Of a stretch of 64,000 nucleotides of DNA, positions 45,098 to 56,012 are shown piece after piece. The position numbers and the translations under genes were made by a program. Source of the stretch: Erythroxylum novogranatense (taxonomy: Eukaryota > Streptophyta > Magnoliopsida > Malpighiales > Erythroxylaceae); NCBI GenBank assembly GCA_029891385.1, contig CM057233.1, positions 34,392,540 to 34,456,539 of the forward strand, given 5' to 3'. Position 1 is the stretch's first letter. Every line of letters begins with the position of its first letter. The notes under the pieces were generated by a model. The model made no database searches and had not been told where the DNA came from. It saw nothing but the letters and a program-made list of their open reading frames with translations.

Positions 45098-47342
45098 AGC
45101 ACAGACGAAGATGACGTCATCACAGACGAAGATGAAGATGAACAGTAACTTCGTCTGACTTTTTCTCCAGAACGTCTCCACTTATAAGATGCATAACTTA
45201 TCACTCAGATGTCCAAAATTTACAAATTTAGTGTCTACGGAAAGGTAAAATAATTCTCTACAACTTTCATGAAGATCACTGATCCCAATTCTAACTCTAT
45301 GATGGTCAAAAGTGGACTCAAAGCTTCTGCCTAAAATCTGTCATTTAGACAACACCTGCATCTGATTCTGGCAACTCATATCTACCAATTAATACACCCT
45401 AAAATAGTTCATAACACATCAAGGAAGAGCTCTACAGCTCGCCTACAGCTCCCCATAAAACAAAAGATCCCATCTGATCTATACAGTCCATAATTTGGCT
45501 GAAAACACACAAACACCCAAATCTAACTCAAGGAACACATCAGCCCATAAATTTGTAAAACTTCAACAGCTCCTAAACCTATGCAAATTTCCAGCGAGCC
45601 CTCTCAAGGCAAAACTTAACAACGAACTCAATAATAAAGACTCATACACATACTTCACACATAGATCACAAAACAACACAACACATGATGAAGAGAGTAC
45701 TAGAGCTCTCATTCTCTTTTCAAATCATAACAAAAGTGCATGCACAGCTTTAGTTACATATCAACATATTCATCAAGAGTCCAGTATAAATTACAAAATA
45801 TGAGATGCTCAATGATCGATATGCTTATAAAGCCATTCCGAAAGCTAGTTACTAATTTAATACAAAAGTTTCTAGAGTTCTTAGAGTTATGCCCGATGCC
45901 TTGCAAGGTTCCGCAGTCAACTAGAATTTGCACCTGAGGAGGGAGAATGGGGTGAGCAAACACGGCTCAGTGGCTAACACCTTTATAGCCACCGAGTAAT
46001 GAGCCATACAACACATAAAGAATCCGAAACATTTGCAGTCTATCATATAAAGCACAAATAACTCAACTTCATCACATAAATCATAAATTAGCCAAAATCA
46101 TCACATAAAGCATAACATGGAATCTTATATCAATTAAAACACATATTATGCATCATAACACCAAAATGATGAAATGCACACAATTGGCTCGAGAGTTCCA
46201 TAAACACGACGGAAACTGAAGTTTACCGTAAACACGACGAGTCCATTTTCGGATCTCGTAGGCCTCAAGCGGCAAAGGGAGAAGGCTAGGGGTCAACGCA
46301 CGTGACTTAACAAAATAGGTTCTCTCTCGCCCAATCACAACCAATTTATGCTCACGTATTCAAACACAAGAATAGCATTTTATGCTTCTTTCATTTCATC
46401 GAATCGTCATAGTTTCATTCTTTTCTTTCAAATCAAAGGAATACACTTTCAATGTACACACAATTTAACAAAGGTAGCACACATAGGGCATTTGCCCATT
46501 ACACAACAACTATAAAAATGTTACCCACCTATCATCGGGATCCGAATTCAAGATTGCCCTTCCTCCTTGTCTTGAGTGGGGTTCTCTTGAGTTCCTTCAA
46601 TTAAACCATACTCTATTCAATAAATATATTCTAGCGGATAGTCATAGCATTCATAAAATCAAGCAAAGGTAAAATAAACTTTAAACCTAACCTACCCATA
46701 AGCCATCTATGTCAGAAAACCCAAAACCCTAACTTAGAAATCCCAAAAATCTATAGATCTACCCTTCTCTTCTATCTTTCTTCAATCTCTACACAAACCC
46801 TAACTTCCATTTCATCCCATTTTCGAACCCAACACAAACAAAGATAGAACTTTCCTCTCACAAGTAGTTTCTCTTCTTTTTCTTCTTCTTTCAAACCTCC
46901 AACGGCTCTCCTTCCTCTTGGCCGAAAGCTCCTTCTTTCTTCCTAGCTCACGATTTTGCTTTCTCTTCTTTCCTTTAGCTCTACGACAACTTGCTTCCAT
47001 CTCTTCCTTTAATTCCTTTATATCTCAACTTAAAAGCCTACCTCAAAACTATGTAGTTTTGATACTCCTTCTTACAATGCCCTTTTTGGGCTCTCCTCCT
47101 CTCAAGCCCACTACACACTAAAGCTCATTCCATCCAACAAGCCCTTATTTGTCTCATAAGGCTCTACACTTCAAGCTCACTTCCAATTAATCCAATTAAT
47201 TCTAACCCTTCACTTTAACTTCAAAATTTCCAATTTCCAATCATACTAACTAATTCCAAGGCTCAACTATATTAAAATAAATATATATATATATACACAT
47301 AATTAAACAATTAAGGCAAAAAAAAAGAATAAGTCAAATAAA

Positions 47343-50300
47343 TCAATCAATAAAAAAAATATTTGGGGCCCAACAAATCTCCCCTCCTAAAAGAATTTCG
47401 TCCTCGAAATCCTTACCTGAGTCCATAAAGAGATATGGATACTTCTCCTTCACGGCTTCTAAAGGCTCCCAAGTTGCCTCTTCGGTCGAATGGTTCCTCC
47501 ACAAGACCTTTACCAGCTTTACAATCTTATTCCTTAACACCTTTTCCTTTGAATCTAAGATCTCCACGGGTTGCTCATCGTAAGTCAAATCCTCTCTCAA
47601 CTGAACCTCTGAAGGTTGAACTATATGCGAAGGATCCGATCTGTACTTCCTAAGCATCGATACATGGAACACATTATGAATCTTAGCTAACTCCAATGGC
47701 AAATCTAACTTATAAGCCAAAGGCCCAATCCTCTCAATGATCTCATATGGGCCTATGTACCTCGGGCTAAGCTTGCCCTTCTTGCCAAACCTCAAAACAC
47801 CTTTCCATAGAGAAGCTCTAAGAAACACCCTTTCTCCCACTTCAAATTCCATCTCTTTCCTATGGGCATCCCTCTGCTTTACCAATTTAACTTTATCCAC
47901 TGTAATCTGTACCAATTCAGGCCCTACAAGCTTCCTTTCACCTTCCTCATCCCAACAAATAGGAGTTTTGCATCTCCTACCATACAAAGCCTCGTAAGGT
48001 GCCATCTGAATTTGTAAGCCAACTCAATCAAAGGTAGGTGATCATCCCACGAACCTTTGAAATCCAATGCACAAGCTCTCAACATCGCCTCCAAAGTTCG
48101 TATCGTCCTCTCCGATTGTCCATTAGTCTGCGGATAGAAAGCTGTACTAAAATGCAATCTAGTCCCCAGATCCTCCTGTAAACTTTGCCAAAATCTGGAG
48201 ATAAACCTAGGATCCCTATCAGAAACTATCGAGCTTGGAATCCCATGAAGTCTGATTATCTCATCCACATACTTCTTAGCCAAAACATTCAAGGAATCTG
48301 CCTGTCTAATTGGCAAGAAGTGTGCTGACTTGGTCAACCTATCAATGATCACCCATATAGCATCATACTTCTTACTAGTCCTCGGTAATCCCATCAGAAA
48401 ATCCATGGTAATCTTCTCCCATTTCCATTCCGAAATCGGCAAAGGATTAAGCTTGCCTGAAGGTGCTTAGTGTTCAGCTTTAACTTGCTGACACACTAAA
48501 CATCTTTTAGCATACTCTGCCACATCTTTCCTCATTCCCTTCCACCAAAAATACTCTTTCAAATCCCGATACATCTTAGAACTCCCTGGGTGCATTGCAT
48601 AAGGAGCATTATGCGACTCATCAAGGATCTCATCCTTTAACTCTAACATGTCTGGAACACACAATCTGTTGCCCATAACCATCAATCCATCTTCCTTCAC
48701 CTCTACACCGGAAGGTTTGCCATTCTTTATCTCTTCTCTAAGTTTGCTCAAGTACTCATCCTGTTCCTGTAATTCTTTAATCTTCTCCTTCAATACTGGT
48801 CTCACTCTGAAATTTGCCAAGATACAATCAGGTTCAACTTGTCTCAACGTCACATCAAGCCTGGCTAATTCCTTCAGCAAAGGAAGATACACTGTTTCCC
48901 CATGTGCTATAGTGGACTTCCTACTCAGTGCATCGGCTACCACATTAGCTTTCCCCGGATGGTAGTCTATCATCAAATCATAATCTTTCAACAATTCTAA
49001 CCATCGCCTCTGCCTCAAATTCAGCTCTTTCTGGGTCAACAAGTACTTAAGACTCTTATGATCTATAAATACCCTAGTAGTAACTCCATATAAGTAATGT
49101 CTCCAAATCTTCAATGCAAAAATTATAGCAGCCAATTCCAAGTCATGAATAGGATAGTTCATCTCATAAGGCTTTAATTGCCTAGAAGCATAGGCAATCA
49201 CTTTCTCCCCTTGCATAAGTACACACCCTAAACCCTTCCTAGAGGCGCCATCAGATATAATGTATCCATCATCACCATAAGGTAATGTCAAAATCGGTGC
49301 GAGAGTAAGCCTATTCTTCAATTCCTCAAAAGCATTACGGCACTCCTCAGTCCACTCAAATTTCTGATTCTTCCTCGTCAATTTGGAAAGTGGAGCAGCT
49401 ATCATAGAAAAGCCCTCCAGAAATCTCCTGTAATATCTGGCTAATCCCAAGAAACTTCTCACTTCAGCTACATTCTTAGGTGCTTCCCATTTAACCACAG
49501 CTTCTATCTTTTTTGGATCCACGTGCACTCCACGCTCTGAAATCACATGCCCAAGAAATACTACTTCTCTTAACCAAAATTTGAATTTGTCGAATTTGGC
49601 ATACAATTCATTCTTTCTTAAGGTCTTCAAGGCAACCCTCAAATGATTCTTGTGCTCCTCATCACTCTTATAATAGACCAATATATCATCAATAAAGACA
49701 ATGATAAATTGGTCTAAGAAAGACTTGAAGACTCTATTCATCAAATCCATAAAGACTGCAGGAGCATTCGTTAATCTGAAAGGCATAACCAAAAACTCAA
49801 AGTGGCCATACCTAGTTCTGAAAGCAGTCTTTGACACATCGGTCTCCTTTATTCTCAACTGATGGTAACCCGATCTCAAATCTATCTTGGAAAAGACTCT
49901 CGCCCCTTGCAATTGGTCAAACAAATCATCTATGCGCGGGAGCGGGTATCTGTTCTTAATGGTGGCATGATTCAACTTCCTATAATCCACACACATCCGC
50001 AACGACCCATCCTTCTTCTTCACAAAGAGAACCAGAGCTCCCCAAGGCGAAGAGCTTGACCTAATATAACCCTTCTCTAATAGATCCTCCAAATGCTCCT
50101 TAAGCTCCTTCAATTCTGCTGGGGCCATTCGGTAAGGCAGAATTGAGATCGACGCAATACCTGGAAGAAGCTCAACGGGAAACTCAATTTCCCTAGGCGG
50201 GGCTAGTCCTGGCAATTCCTCGGGAAAGACATCTGGGAATTCCCTGACTACAAGAATGTCTTCCAGCCTCCCTCTATCTACCTTCGTGTCGAACACATAG

Positions 50301-50398
50301 GCCAAATATGCTTTACACCCCTTACTCATCATTCTCTCTGCTGTCATCGCTGAAACAATTTGAGGCGGACTGACCTTTCTATCTCCCATGAATACCAC
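47343..50398 (-). pseudogene. Gypsy-4 pol (reverse transcriptase, RNase H, integrase, chromodomain), nearly intact
   Basis: A 643-codon frame (50398-48467) carries reverse transcriptase ([25 protein letters not shown] at about residues 230-240), RNase H ([11 protein letters not shown]) and the integrase zinc region ([10 protein letters not shown]...[11 protein letters not shown]). A TAA at 48464-48466 then stops it at a place where a glutamine codon would fit. The integrase core follows at 48442-47924 (SDRDPRFISRFWQSL, TNGQSERTIRT), and after a small deletion near 48010 the final frame 48005-47343 ends in a chromodomain (PVEILDSKEKVLR...VKVLWRNHSTEEATWEP). A further deletion of about 15 codons seems to lie between VDKVKLVK and RDAHRKEMEF. 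It is the best preserved polyprotein in the window, but it is not functional. Confidence 0.92.
47376..47393 (-). promoter_or_regulatory. Gypsy-4 polypurine tract
   Basis: On the minus strand, ttaggaggggagatt lies directly before the 3' LTR. Confidence 0.75.
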
Positions 50399-52015
50399 TT
50401 TTACGCCATCCTCAGCTCAATTCCCTTGTCTTACCTTGCAGTCTAAATTGGCATGATACTTCTCTAATGTATTCATACCTAGGATCACATCCAATCCTCC
50501 CATCTTCAAGGGCATCAAATCCACCATAAAATTTCCTCCACTAATTCCTATCTCACAATCTCTATACACCGACCGATAATAATATATTGGCCGATCGTAG
50601 TACTCACCATCGTGGAGTATCCAATGGGCTCAAAATCCTTCAGCACGCCCTACCCAAAGACACAAAGGAATGGGTAGAACCCGGATCAATTAAAGCAAGA
50701 ACATCATCATCAAACAATTTTACCATACCCGTCACCACTTACTGAGTCGTCTCTCTCCTCTCGAGTCATTGCAAACACTCTGGTGGTGCTTGCCTGGATC
50801 TATCTCGAGGATGAGCTCTCTTAGGTGCTCCAGAGCTACCCACTTTAGTCACACCTTCCGTCCCACTGCTCTGTTCTCTGGAAGCAGATCTGTGATCCCT
50901 CTTCTATCCGATTTTAGGACACTATTTGGCTATGTGTCCTCTCATCCACAATTAAAGCATGCTCCTGTCAATCTGTGACATTCTCCCTATGGAGATTCCA
51001 CAAGGTGCTCACATTTGGGAAGAGGTGGCCTCTCCCATCTCCTCTTCTATCGCCTACCACCGCTGAGGCTTGGTGAGAAGCAGAGAGGTCCTCATGGGCC
51101 TAGGCACAGTCGCACTGCTGCTTCTCTCCTCAGATCGCATGTAAGGGTTTTGGCACTTCTCTCGTGAATAAGTACCACCTCCCTCTGAATCGCTCTCTCC
51201 CTTTCTTTCCTAGGCTAATCGCACTCTTAATGTTCTCGATGTTCTCAACTCTCAACGCCGCTTCAACATTTGTTGAAAGTCGCCAAAGTTTTGCACTACC
51301 ACCTTCTCTCGATAGCAGTGCAGGTCAGACTCAAACCGGCGACACTTTTTGACTTCATCAACATCATCTCAAGCATACCGATAATCGAGTGAATCAAGCG
51401 CCATAATCGCGAATGATCATCTCCCTCAGGTGAGACTCAGAAACTCCTCTCGCTTGCTGAATGTACACCTCAGACAGATACTTCTTCCGTAGTTAGCCAG
51501 AAGTCTTTCCATGTCAACCCTATCGACTTCAGCTGACTCCCCGGTACACACTCCCACCAATGCAAGGCATCACCCTGGAGTAGACTGACAGCATAAATCA
51601 CCCTCTCATCATCCTCACACTCTATCTGATCCAACACTCTCTCGGTCTTCCTCAACCAGGTCTCGGCTTCCTCAGGATCTGTGGTCCCGTAGAAGTCCAC
51701 TACTCCGTACTTCCTCAACTTGTCAAACCGTCTCCCCTTCTTAACTGGGGCCGAACCAGAAGCCTGTGGCATTTGACCCATAGCCTGAACAAATGCTTAG
51801 GTAAATGCCTGGAACAGCCTGGGATCTAAAGCAGACACTTTCTCAGACTGACTAGGCGAAAGCTGAGTCTGAGATCGAAGGGGCTCACTACTCTGCCCTC
51901 GAGAAGCCTCAGCCACTCCCGAGGCTACCGACTCATCGGTACTCTCCTCTCTTGGTGGAGAGTCAGGTGCAATAGAACCTTGAAGAACTCCTCGTGTCCT
52001 TCTACGAGGTGGCAT
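50399..52015 (-). pseudogene. Gypsy-4 gag and protease region, heavily broken
   Basis: Gag begins at 52015 with MPPRRRTRGVLQGS, 195 bp from the LTR; the frame stops near 51797. The gag core continues at 51781-51470 (DFYGTTDPEEAETWLRKTERVLDQ). From 51470 to 50760 frames change several times. Remains of a zinc knuckle lie at about 50930-50970 and of a protease active site at about 50660-50690. The damage is concentrated here, in contrast to the long open pol frame. Confidence 0.8.
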
Positions 52016-52192
52016 CTTACTCCTTCAATGAAAATATTTATGATTAGCTAAACTTCTTTTTAATTCTAGGTCCTATATGTATGCATGATGTGTATGTCAT
52101 TTAATACAAACAATCAATTTATAATGCAACATTTAATCACATAACAAAACAATTTTCCTACTATGCATCCTAAGCCTAGGAGTGAAACCTAA

Positions 52193-52204
52193 GCTCTGAT
52201 ACCA
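52193..52204 (-). promoter_or_regulatory. Gypsy-4 primer-binding site
   Basis: On the minus strand an exact tggtatcagagc, five bases inside the 5' LTR. Confidence 0.9.
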
Positions 52205-52209
52205 AACAA

Positions 52210-55200
52210 TGTTGGACCCCATCTCCGAGGCCCAACATTCGGAAACACACAAGCATAGCAGACCCAAAATCGACCACACACACTGACCACAATTTGGGAA
52301 AACCTCCAAAAGGAAACTTGGATCGACTTCTTAAGGAAATTTTTTCCTCATGATCTAAAGATTCTAACGCCACTGAAAACGTTCAATTCAGATTAGAAAT
52401 GAAGAAGTTATGCTCAAAATACTATCTAAAGAAAACAATCAAAATTGACACTCTACTGACTTCATGTCAGAATTATAAAATCTTAGAGGCTCCATTGCTG
52501 ATCGATTTCTTCATAAAACTTGTAAATTTATAACTCTAGTTTAATTTAAAACAAGAATTGCCTCGATCCGAGCCTTATAGCTCAAGATATTTTAAAATAA
52601 GTGAAGTATATTCAGACTTTATCAACCGATCGTCATACTTTGTTTCAAACCCCCTTCTTCAATTTAGAAGCAATACTAATAAATCAGGTATAAAAAGATA
52701 GAAAATTTTCTTAGGAATCCAACGCTTTGAAAATCAGTTAAATCGGAGGTCTATACAAAAAGTTATGGCCAAAAGAAGGAAGAAGGGTCAAAACCAAAAG
52801 CAGACGATGATTTCATCAAAACTAAGACGAAGATGACGTCAGCACAAACGAAGATGACGTCAGCACAGACGAAGATGACGTCAACACAGACGAAGATGAT
52901 GTCATCATAGACGAAGATGACGTCAGCACAGACGAAGATTTAAGATGACGCTATCATAGAGGCGAAGATGACGTCAAGATAGGCGAAGACGAAGATGACG
53001 CGGCAAGACAGCATTTAATAAGACGTCATCATAGATGAAGATAACGTCAAGATGAGACGAAGATGATGTCATCATAGGCGAACATGACATCAAGACAGAC
53101 GAAGATTTAAGATGACGTCATCACGAGCGAAGATGACGTCGGCAGGCGAAGACGAAGATGACATCATCACGCATTTAAGATGACGTCAAGACGCGATAAA
53201 GATGACGTCATCACAGACGAAGATGAAGATGAACAGTAACTTCGTCTGATTTTTTCTCCAGAACGAATCCACTTATAAGATGCATAACTTATCACTCAGC
53301 TGTCCAAAATTTACAAATTTAGTTTCTACGGAAAGGTAAAAGAATTCTCTACAACTTTCATGAAGATCACCGATCCCAATTCTAACTCTATGATGGTCAA
53401 AAATGGACTCAGAGCTTCGCATCGAAATCATCATTTAGACAACACACGCGATCGATTCGACAACTCATATCTACCAATTAATACACCCTAAAATAGTTCA
53501 TAACACATCAAGGAAGAGCTCTACAGCTCGCTTCTGACTCCCCATAAAACAAAAGATCCCATCGATCTATATGATCCATAATTTGGCTGAAAACATACAA
53601 ACACCCAAATCTAACTCAAGGAATACATCAGCCCAGAAATTTGCAGAACTTCAACAGCTCCTAAACCTATGCAAATTTCCAGCGAGCCCTCTCAAGGTAA
53701 AACTTAACAGCGAACTCAATAATAAAGACTCATACACATACTTCACACATAGATCACAAAACAACACAACACATGATGAAGAGAGTACTAGAGCTCTCAT
53801 TCTCTTTTCAAATCATAACAAAAGTGCATGCACAGCTTTAGTTACATATTAACATATTCATTAAGAGTCCAGTATAAATTACCAAATATGAGATGCTCAA
53901 TGATCGATATGCTTATAAAGCCATTCCGAAAGCTAGTTACTAACTTAATACAAAAGTTTCTAGAGTCCTTGGAGTTATGCCCGATGCCTTGCAAGGTTCC
54001 GCGGTCAACTAGAATTTGCACCTGAGGAGGGAGAATGGGGTGAGCAAACACGGCTAAGTGGCTAACACCTTTATAGCCATCAAGTAATGAGTCATACAAC
54101 ACATAAAGAATCCGAAACATTTGCGGTCTATCATATAAAGCACAAATAACTTAACTTCATCACATATATCATAAATTAGCCAAAATCATCACATAAAGCA
54201 TAACACGGAATCTTATATCAATTAAAACACATATTATGCATCATAACACCAAAATGATGAAATGCACACAATTGGCTCGAGAGTTCCATAAATACGATGG
54301 AAACCGAAGTTTACCGTAAACACGACGAGTCCATTTTTAGATCTCATAGGCCTCAAGTGGGCAGCCGGGAGAAGGCTAGGGGGTCAACGTGCACGTGACT
54401 TAACGAAATAGGTTCTCTCTCGCCCAGTCACAACCAATTTATGCTCACATATTCAAACACAAGAATAGCATTTTATGCTTCTTTCATTTCATCGAATCGT
54501 CATAGTTTCATTCTTTTCTTTCAAATCAAAGGAATACACTTCAATATAAACACAATTTAACAAAGGTAGCACACATAGGGCATTTGCCCATTACACAACA
54601 ACTATAAAAATATTACCCACCTATCGTCGGGATCCGAATTCAAGATTGCCCTTCCTCCTTGTCTTGAGTGGGGTTCTCTTGAGTTCCTTCAATTAAACCA
54701 TACTCTATTCAATAAATATAGTCTAGTGGAAAGTCATAGCATTCATAAAATCAAGCAAAGGTAAAATAAACGTTAAACCTAACCTACCCATAAGCCATCT
54801 ATGTCAGAAAACCCAAAACCCTAACTTAAAAATCCCAAAAATCTATAGATCTACCCTTCTCTTCTATCTTTCTTCAATATCTACACAAACCCTAACTTCC
54901 ATTTCATCCCATTTTCGAACCCAACACAAACAAAGATAGAACTTACCTCTCACAAGTAGTTTCTCTTCTTTTTCTTCTTCTTTCAAACCTCCAATGGCTC
55001 TCCTTCCTCTTGGCCGAAAGCTCCTTCTTTCTTCCTAGCTCACGATTTTGCTTTCTCTTCATTCCTTTAGCTCTACGACAACTTGCTTCCATCTCTTCCT
55101 TTAATTCCTTTATATCTCAACTTAAAAGCCTACCTCAAAACTAAGTAGTTTTGATACTCCTTCTTACAATGCCCTTTTTGGGCTCTCCTCCTCACAAGCC

Positions 55201-55477
55201 CACTACACACTAAAGCTCATTCCATCCAACAAGCCCTTATTTGTCTCATAAGGCTCTACACTTCAAGCTCACTTCCAATTAATCCAATTAATTCTAACCC
55301 TTCACTTTAACTTCAAAATTTCCAATTTCCAATCATACTAACTAATTCCAAGGCTCAACTATATTAAAATAAATATATATATACACATAATTAAACAATT
55401 AAGGAAAAAATAAAGAATAAGTCAAATCAATCAATAAACAAATCAATCAATAAAAAAAAAATATTTGGGGCCCAACA
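52210..55477 (-). repeat. Gypsy-4 5' LTR
   Basis: 3,268 bp, uninterrupted. On the plus strand it starts TGTTGGACCCC and ends GGGCCCAACA. Contains the TGACGTCA array (52815-53235) and small frames shared with the other LTR. Confidence 0.94.
52815..53235. repeat. TGACGTCA minisatellite array in Gypsy-4 5' LTR
   Basis: The units have the same form as at 30590 but there are more of them: I count eight exact TGACGTCA octamers and about nine one- or two-base variants over 420 bp. In this LTR several units are disrupted (for example gatgacgctatc, gatgacgcggc). The sense of the array relative to Gypsy-4 transcription does not matter for a palindromic octamer. Confidence 0.9.
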
Positions 55478-56012
55478 GTTTCAATGTAAGATGACAGAAG
55501 GATCTTCAGTTAACACTCATGTGCTGAAGATGATTGGCTATATTGAAAAATTGGCCGAATTAGGCTTTGTCATGGACTATGAGTTAAGCATTGATTTGGT
55601 GCTGTAGTCGCTGAGTTCGAGCTTTTCACAGTTCGTCATGAACTTCAACATGAACCAGAAGGACGTGACACTTCCTGAACTGTTGAACATGCTTAAGACT
55701 GCAGAAGGGTGCCTTAAGAAGGAACCCAGTTCTATACTTGTTGTTAGTTCTTCTAAAAGCAAGAAAAAAGGGCTTTAAGAAGAACAAAAATAAGAAACAG
55801 AAGGCTTCTACTAATGTAGTGAAAGCCAAAGGAGGTGTCAAGAAGAAAAGCAATGACAAGGGCACTTGTTTTAATTGCGGAATTGATGGGTATTGGAAGA
55901 GGAACTGTCCCTCTTATCTTGCTAGCCTGAAAGAGAAAAGGCTTAAGGAAGTTAGATCTTCAGGTATGTTTATGATTGAGATCAATCTTTCTACTTTTGT
56001 TCCACATTCTTA
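55478..56012 (+). pseudogene. Copia-3 gag, 3' part
   Basis: Gag resumes with the second gtttc. A TAG (about 55605) and later stops interrupt it. The zinc knuckle reads CFNCGIDGYWKRNC (about 55867-55908), with tyrosine where the metal-binding histidine should be. The Lys-rich linker before it matches that of Copia-2 in style. Confidence 0.85.

Larger units (their letters stand above)
29983..47375 (-). repeat. Gypsy-4 3' LTR, split by Gypsy-5
   Basis: The LTR consists of 29983-30884 and 45098-47375, about 3.18 kb once Gypsy-5 is removed, against 3,268 bp for the other copy; the difference lies mostly in the number of repeat units of the TGACGTCA array. Small frames at 45495-45963 and 46812-47121 occur again in the other LTR and are not genes. 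Confidence 0.92.
29983..55477 (-). mobile_element. Gypsy-4: Ty3/gypsy chromovirus inserted in Copia-3 gag
   Basis: A perfect target-site duplication gtttc (29978-29982, 55478-55482) and TG...CA ends define it. LTRs: 29983-47375 (interrupted by Gypsy-5) and 52210-55477 (3,268 bp). The internal region 47376-52209 encodes gag and pol on the minus strand, with integrase after RNase H and a C-terminal chromodomain, the chromovirus order (Tekay/Del-like on general appearance). Net length without nested DNA is about 11.3 kb. Unusually, its LTRs carry a long array of TGACGTCA motifs. Confidence 0.94.

Noticed and set aside
45495..45963. Small proteins present twice (also 53571-54120)
   Set aside because: They lie in the two LTRs of Gypsy-4 in several frames and strands.
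52815..53235. CRISPR-like array of regular repeats
   Set aside because: Units are degenerate and contiguous with no unique spacers of constant size, and the sequence lies in a plant LTR; it is a minisatellite.
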